This document shows, piece by piece, positions 5,735 through 8,398 of a stretch of 8,398 bases of DNA. Position 1 is the first letter of the stretch. Every line of letters begins with the position of its first letter. The stretch comes from Tardiphaga sp. (GTDB lineage Bacteria; Pseudomonadota; Alphaproteobacteria; Rhizobiales; Xanthobacteraceae), in the NCBI GenBank assembly GCA_028290765.1, contig JAQGJF010000788.1, forward strand, positions 1-8,398. Reading direction: 5' to 3'. A program made the translations under genes and the position numbers. The notes under the pieces are model-generated. The model saw only the letters and a program-made list of their open reading frames with translations. It was not told the origin of the DNA and ran no database searches.

Positions 5735-7816
5735 ATGAAAATCGGTACCCTGCTGACGATCGCCATTCTGTCGCTCTCGGCCGTCGGCGGCGGTCTGGCG
5801 GCCTATATCGCCGCGACCAAACACCAGACGATGGACAGGGTTGCCACGGCGCAAGGGCGCCTGGAAGTGGTCCGCACCATCGGGGATATTCCGCGCTATC
5901 TCAATCCGGAGCGTGGCTTCGTCACCAATATCCTGTTCGGGACCGCCGCCGTCGACCCGAAACAGCGCGCCGAGCTCGACAAATACCGCAAGCAGACCGA
6001 CGGCGCCGTCGACAAGATGGAGCAGGTCAGGAAAAATTCGGTGGGTGCGCTCGACGACGGTGTGGAGATCACGGCCAGGATCGAGGAGCTCAAGACGCGG
6101 TTCAGTGCGCTGCGCGCCGCCATGGACAAAGCCATCGAAGGCCCGGTCGACGCTCGTCGCGATGCCGCCAAGAAGATCGTCTCCGACAATTCGGCCTTCA
6201 ACAGCATTGTCACCACCCTGCTCCGCGAGCAGGTCCGCAAGATGGCCAACCTGAATGGCGAGGCCTACCGCCAGTCCAGCTACGCCAACATCGCCTGGAC
6301 ATTGCGTGACATCGGCGGGCTCAATGGCAGTATTCACAAAAGTATCGTCGGCGCCAAACGCGTCGCGACCGAAGCGGAACGCATCGAATTAGGCCGGTCG
6401 CAGGGCCGAACCGATCAGGCACTGGCCTCGCTGCTGGAATTGCGAGGCAACCCCGCCACGCCGGCCAATGTCGCCAAAGCGCTGGACCAGTTGCAGGAAG
6501 CTTACGTCGAGCGCTTCGGCAAGGAATTGAAGCTGGTGCAGGCCGGCGCCCTGAGCGGCCAGTACGAGCATGACGTCGACACTTTCTATGCTGAATCGCA
6601 GCTTGGCCTGATCTCCGTCATCGTCGTGCGTGAGGCCCTTTACGACAATGCCGAGGCGCTGCTGGCTTCCGCGTATTCCGACGCTCGCATCAGCTTCCTG
6701 GTCGCGTTGCTGGGCCTCGCAGCCGTCATCGCCGCGAGCGCCGGCCTGGTGGTGATGGTGCGACGCCGGATCTGCCGTCCGATCGTCGACATCACCGCCT
6801 CGATGTCGCGCCTCGCCGGTGGCGATGCCCTGGCGGAGATTCCCTTGAGCGATCGCCGCGACGAGATCGGCGCGATGGCCGCCGCGGTCCAGGTGTTCAA
6901 GGACAACATGATCAAGGCGGATCGGCTGGCCGCAGAGCAATCCGCGGACAACGATACCAAGATGCGCCGCGCCCATGTGCTCGACGACCTGACCAAGGCG
7001 TTCGAGGCGCGGGTCGGCGAGCTGGTGCACGGCCTGTCGGCTTCATCGGCAACGATGGAATCGACCGCCCGCTCGATGTCGTCGACGGCCACCGGCACCA
7101 ACCGCCAGGCCGGCGTGGTCGCCGACGCCTCCGAACAGACCTCGTCCAACGTCCAGATGGTCGCCAGCGCCACCGAGGAGCTGACCTCCTCGATCACCGA
7201 GATCAGCCGCCAGGTGGCGCAATCCGCGCAGATTTCGGCGCGCGCCGTCGAGGATGCGCGCCGCACCGGCGACACCGCCCAGTCGCTCGCCTCCGGCGCG
7301 CAGAAGATCGGCGACGTCGTCACCTTGATCCAGAACATCGCCGCCCAGACCAATCTGCTGGCGCTCAACGCCACGATCGAAGCCGCACGCGCCGGCGAGG
7401 CCGGACGAGGTTTTGCCGTGGTGGCGTCGGAAGTGAAATCGCTGGCCGGCCAGACCGCGAACGCCACCACCGAGATCTCCGAGCAGGTTGCCGCCATTCA
7501 GGGCGCCAGCGACCAGACCGTCGCGGCGATCCGCAACGTCGTCGACGTGATCACCGAGATCGACCAGATCGGCGCCGCGATCGCCGCGGCGATCGAGCAG
7601 CAGGGCTCGGCCACCAAGGAAATCGCCCGCAACGTCCAGGAAGCCGCGCACGGCACCCAGAACGTGACCTCGAACATCGCGGGCGTGCAGCAGGCCGCCA
7701 ACGAAACCGGCGCCGCGGCCACGCAGGTGCTGGGCGCCGCCGAAGAGCTGTCGCAGCAATCGAAGGACCTCGCCAGCCAGGTCAACCGCTTCCTGGCGGA
7801 TGTGCGGGCGGCGTGA
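5735..7816 (+). CDS. Methyl-accepting chemotaxis protein with periplasmic helical sensor domain
   Basis: This 693-aa inner-membrane chemoreceptor passes ligand information to the CheA/CheW complex. Transmembrane segment 1 covers about residues 4-26 and segment 2 about 320-342, bounding a periplasmic domain of roughly 290 residues. That domain lacks the look of Cache or PAS folds and reads as mostly alpha-helical. Its [12 protein letters not shown] element (E59-R60) recalls the first helix of NIT-type sensors, a weak hint only. A HAMP linker spans about 343-396 (P349, and [17 protein letters not shown] at its end). The signalling domain includes the conserved hairpin tip, with [19 protein letters not shown] (E549, R552) followed by [17 protein letters not shown]. 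The C terminus (LADVRAA) has no NWETF-like pentapeptide, so CheR/CheB docking at the tail is not expected. ATG 5735 is the first ATG in frame and gives a sensible Met-Lys-hydrophobic start. No clear Shine-Dalgarno precedes it, which fits translational coupling to the upstream mini-ORF. A palindrome follows 24 bases after the stop. Confidence 0.94.
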   Translation: MKIGTLLTIAILSLSAVGGGLAAYIAATKHQTMDRVATAQGRLEVVRTIGDIPRYLNPERGFVTNILFGTAAVDPKQRAELDKYRKQTDGAVDKMEQVRKNSVGALDDGVEITARIEELKTRFSALRAAMDKAIEGPVDARRDAAKKIVSDNSAFNSIVTTLLREQVRKMANLNGEAYRQSSYANIAWTLRDIGGLNGSIHKSIVGAKRVATEAERIELGRSQGRTDQALASLLELRGNPATPANVAKALDQLQEAYVERFGKELKLVQAGALSGQYEHDVDTFYAESQLGLISVIVVREALYDNAEALLASAYSDARISFLVALLGLAAVIAASAGLVVMVRRRICRPIVDITASMSRLAGGDALAEIPLSDRRDEIGAMAAAVQVFKDNMIKADRLAAEQSADNDTKMRRAHVLDDLTKAFEARVGELVHGLSASSATMESTARSMSSTATGTNRQAGVVADASEQTSSNVQMVASATEELTSSITEISRQVAQSAQISARAVEDARRTGDTAQSLASGAQKIGDVVTLIQNIAAQTNLLALNATIEAARAGEAGRGFAVVASEVKSLAGQTANATTEISEQVAAIQGASDQTVAAIRNVVDVITEIDQIGAAIAAAIEQQGSATKEIARNVQEAAHGTQNVTSNIAGVQQAANETGAAATQVLGAAEELSQQSKDLASQVNRFLADVRAA

Positions 7817-7840
7817 GCCGGGCCGCCGCGCTGTTCGTCC

Positions 7841-7880
7841 AGAGCATGATCGGTTCTGATTGAATCAGAACCGAAGCTCT
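7841..7880 (+). terminator. Stem-loop after the chemoreceptor gene, possible terminator
   Basis: CGGTTCTGATT (7851-7861) and its complement (7863-7873) form perfect 11-base arms around a single central G; a physical loop of about 3 bases leaves 10 pairs. AGAGC (7841-7845) and GCTCT (7876-7880) can pair outside it across an internal loop. A T-rich stretch, about GGATTGTTGTTTTGACG, follows. The position just after the chemoreceptor stop fits a terminator. The sequence is also the left part of a repeat that I recall from many Bradyrhizobium intergenic regions, so termination may be incidental. Confidence 0.5.
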
Positions 7881-7970
7881 GGATTGTTGTTTTGACGTAT
7901 TTTCTTTGCGCGAACCGGCATCGACTCCCCGGATCAAGTCCGGGACATGCGTCGCTCGAAAACACTCACG
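7841..7970. repeat. Composite interspersed palindromic repeat of Bradyrhizobium type
   Basis: This stretch runs from AGAGCATGATCGGTTCTGA through TTGTTTTGACGTATTTTC and GCGCGAACCGGCATCGACT to TCGCTCGAAAACACT. I recall near-identical modules in many intergenic regions of Bradyrhizobium genomes. Near its right end it holds a second small palindrome, CCCGGA (7928-7933), loop TCAAG, TCCGGG (7939-7944). In the commoner form that I recall, ACTTCGCTCGAAAAC is continuous, so this small palindrome may be a module inserted into the larger one. The repeat encodes no protein that I can support. Family identity is from memory, not from a search. Confidence 0.6.
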
Positions 7971-7982
7971 GCACCTAACCCG

Positions 7983-8150
7983 TCACAGTTTTTTTGCACG
8001 CCTCATTCCGACTGCACTTGCACTGCCGTCATTGGTAAAGAACGTCTTGTGCGGCGAGCGCCCAACGTAAGTGACATGCTTGACGGAGTTGGTGACGGCA
8101 TCAATGAAATTCACGGCATTCGAGCGAACGCATACGGCCAGAACCGATAT
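7983..8150 (-). pseudogene. Remnant of a YVTN-type beta-propeller protein gene
   Basis: On the minus strand one frame reads ISVLAVCVRSNAVNFIDAV and then TNSVKHVTYVGRSPHKTFF, TNDGS. This closely resembles one blade of YVTN/YncE-like seven-bladed propeller proteins, whose recalled consensus is NFIDAATNKV...VGRSPHEAFFTPDGKEVW. About 45 codons match. After NDGS the similarity stops (ASAVGMRRAKKL, then a stop at 7985-7983). The intact proteins are several hundred residues, usually exported, and have many such blades; here there is no start, no signal peptide and no further blade. The matching part begins within about 5 bases of the stop of the DUF6130-like gene, suggesting a deletion removed the rest of the gene. 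An A7 run in the same strand (7995-7989) lies near the end of the fragment. A functional 50-aa peptide cannot be excluded but is unlikely. Confidence 0.6.
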
Positions 8151-8151
8151 C

Positions 8152-8398
8152 TCAGCGCGCGGCCGGATGCGCCGGGATTTCGAAACTAACCGTCTTGCTG
8201 TCGATCACGTGATGCGTGGGATCTGCCATTTCGAATAGCACCTTGTGTGGGCCTGGTGGCAGTCCAACCACGATCACCGTTTCACCGCTGGCGTCGACAA
8301 AGTGCCACGGCGCGTCGTCGACGGTGACATGGACGTGACCAATGCGCGGTGACACATCGAGGGCACCTTTGCCGAACACCGGAACCGCGCGCAGGTTT
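8152..8398 (-). CDS. DUF6130-like protein, C-terminal part, cut by the right edge
   Basis: The last 81 codons of a minus-strand gene are present; the frame is open to the window edge, and the start and any signal peptide lie outside. The sequence includes AVPVFGKGALDVSPRIGHV, then HVTVDDAPWHFVDASGE, VIVVGLPPGPHKVLFEMAD and PTHHVIDSKTVSFEIP. I recall this pattern from small exported proteins named DUF6130, of about 140-160 residues and unknown function. The predicted alternation of short strands and the PGPHKV turn suggest a compact beta-sandwich. A GTG at 8379 could be mistaken for a start, but it encodes the internal Val of VPVFGKG and the coding pattern continues upstream of it. The stop (8154-8152) directly abuts the YVTN propeller remnant on the same strand, so the two may once have been neighbours or have been brought together by a deletion. 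Confidence 0.75.
   Translation of the reverse strand, partial: NLRAVPVFGKGALDVSPRIGHVHVTVDDAPWHFVDASGETVIVVGLPPGPHKVLFEMADPTHHVIDSKTVSFEIPAHPAAR

Noticed and set aside
7947..8189. Possible 80-aa plus-strand ORF
   Set aside because: It starts inside the interspersed repeat, runs antisense to the propeller remnant and into the end of the DUF6130-like gene, and has no family resemblance.
8377..8379. GTG as the start of the DUF6130-like gene
   Set aside because: The residues upstream of it (NLRAVP) continue the family pattern to the window edge, so this codon is an internal valine and the true start lies outside.
1..8398. CRISPR array, tRNA, rRNA, integrase or transposase gene
   Set aside because: I saw no regularly spaced repeats, no tRNA-like cloverleaf with conserved arms, no rRNA sequence and no recombinase or transposase motif in any frame.

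Overview
The window looks like chromosomal DNA of a high-GC alphaproteobacterium, most likely Bradyrhizobium or a close Nitrobacteraceae relative. Three things point there: an acdS (ACC deaminase) gene with rhizobial-type sequence, the cyclase-TolB-TPR protein typical of this group, and two intergenic repeat types that I recall as widespread in Bradyrhizobium. The placement rests on recalled family resemblance, not on a search.

Layout, left to right. (1) The 5' half of acdS lies on the minus strand (451 to 1) and runs off the left edge. (2) A 476-bp divergent intergenic region follows, holding several dyads and a short direct repeat. (3) Two tightly spaced plus-strand genes (928-1380 and 1383-3701) encode an IorA/IorB-type molybdenum hydroxylase: a 150-aa subunit with two [2Fe-2S] clusters and a 772-aa Tat-exported molybdopterin subunit. 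(4) A near-perfect 35-bp palindrome follows, then a gene (3829-5610) for a soluble class III nucleotide cyclase fused to a TolB-like domain and TPR repeats. Its Shine-Dalgarno sequence lies in the loop of a predicted hairpin. (5) After a 124-bp gap comes a 693-aa methyl-accepting chemotaxis protein (5735-7816), preceded by a stem-loop and a 13-codon mini-ORF that overlaps its start codon. (6) A composite palindromic repeat (about 7841-7970) follows. (7) On the minus strand, a decayed fragment of a YVTN-type beta-propeller gene (7983-8150) sits directly downstream of the 3' part of a DUF6130-like gene, which runs off the right edge.

The gene pairs look locally organised rather than parts of one pathway. 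AcdS degrades the plant ethylene precursor ACC in the cytoplasm. The molybdenum hydroxylase probably oxidises an aldehyde or N-heterocycle in the periplasm. The cyclase and the chemoreceptor are signalling proteins and could share a transcript, but nothing in the sequence links them functionally. I found no convincing new multi-gene system. The observations most worth checking are the YVTN remnant, the hairpin-presented ribosome binding site of the cyclase, and the mini-ORF/stem-loop leader of the chemoreceptor.
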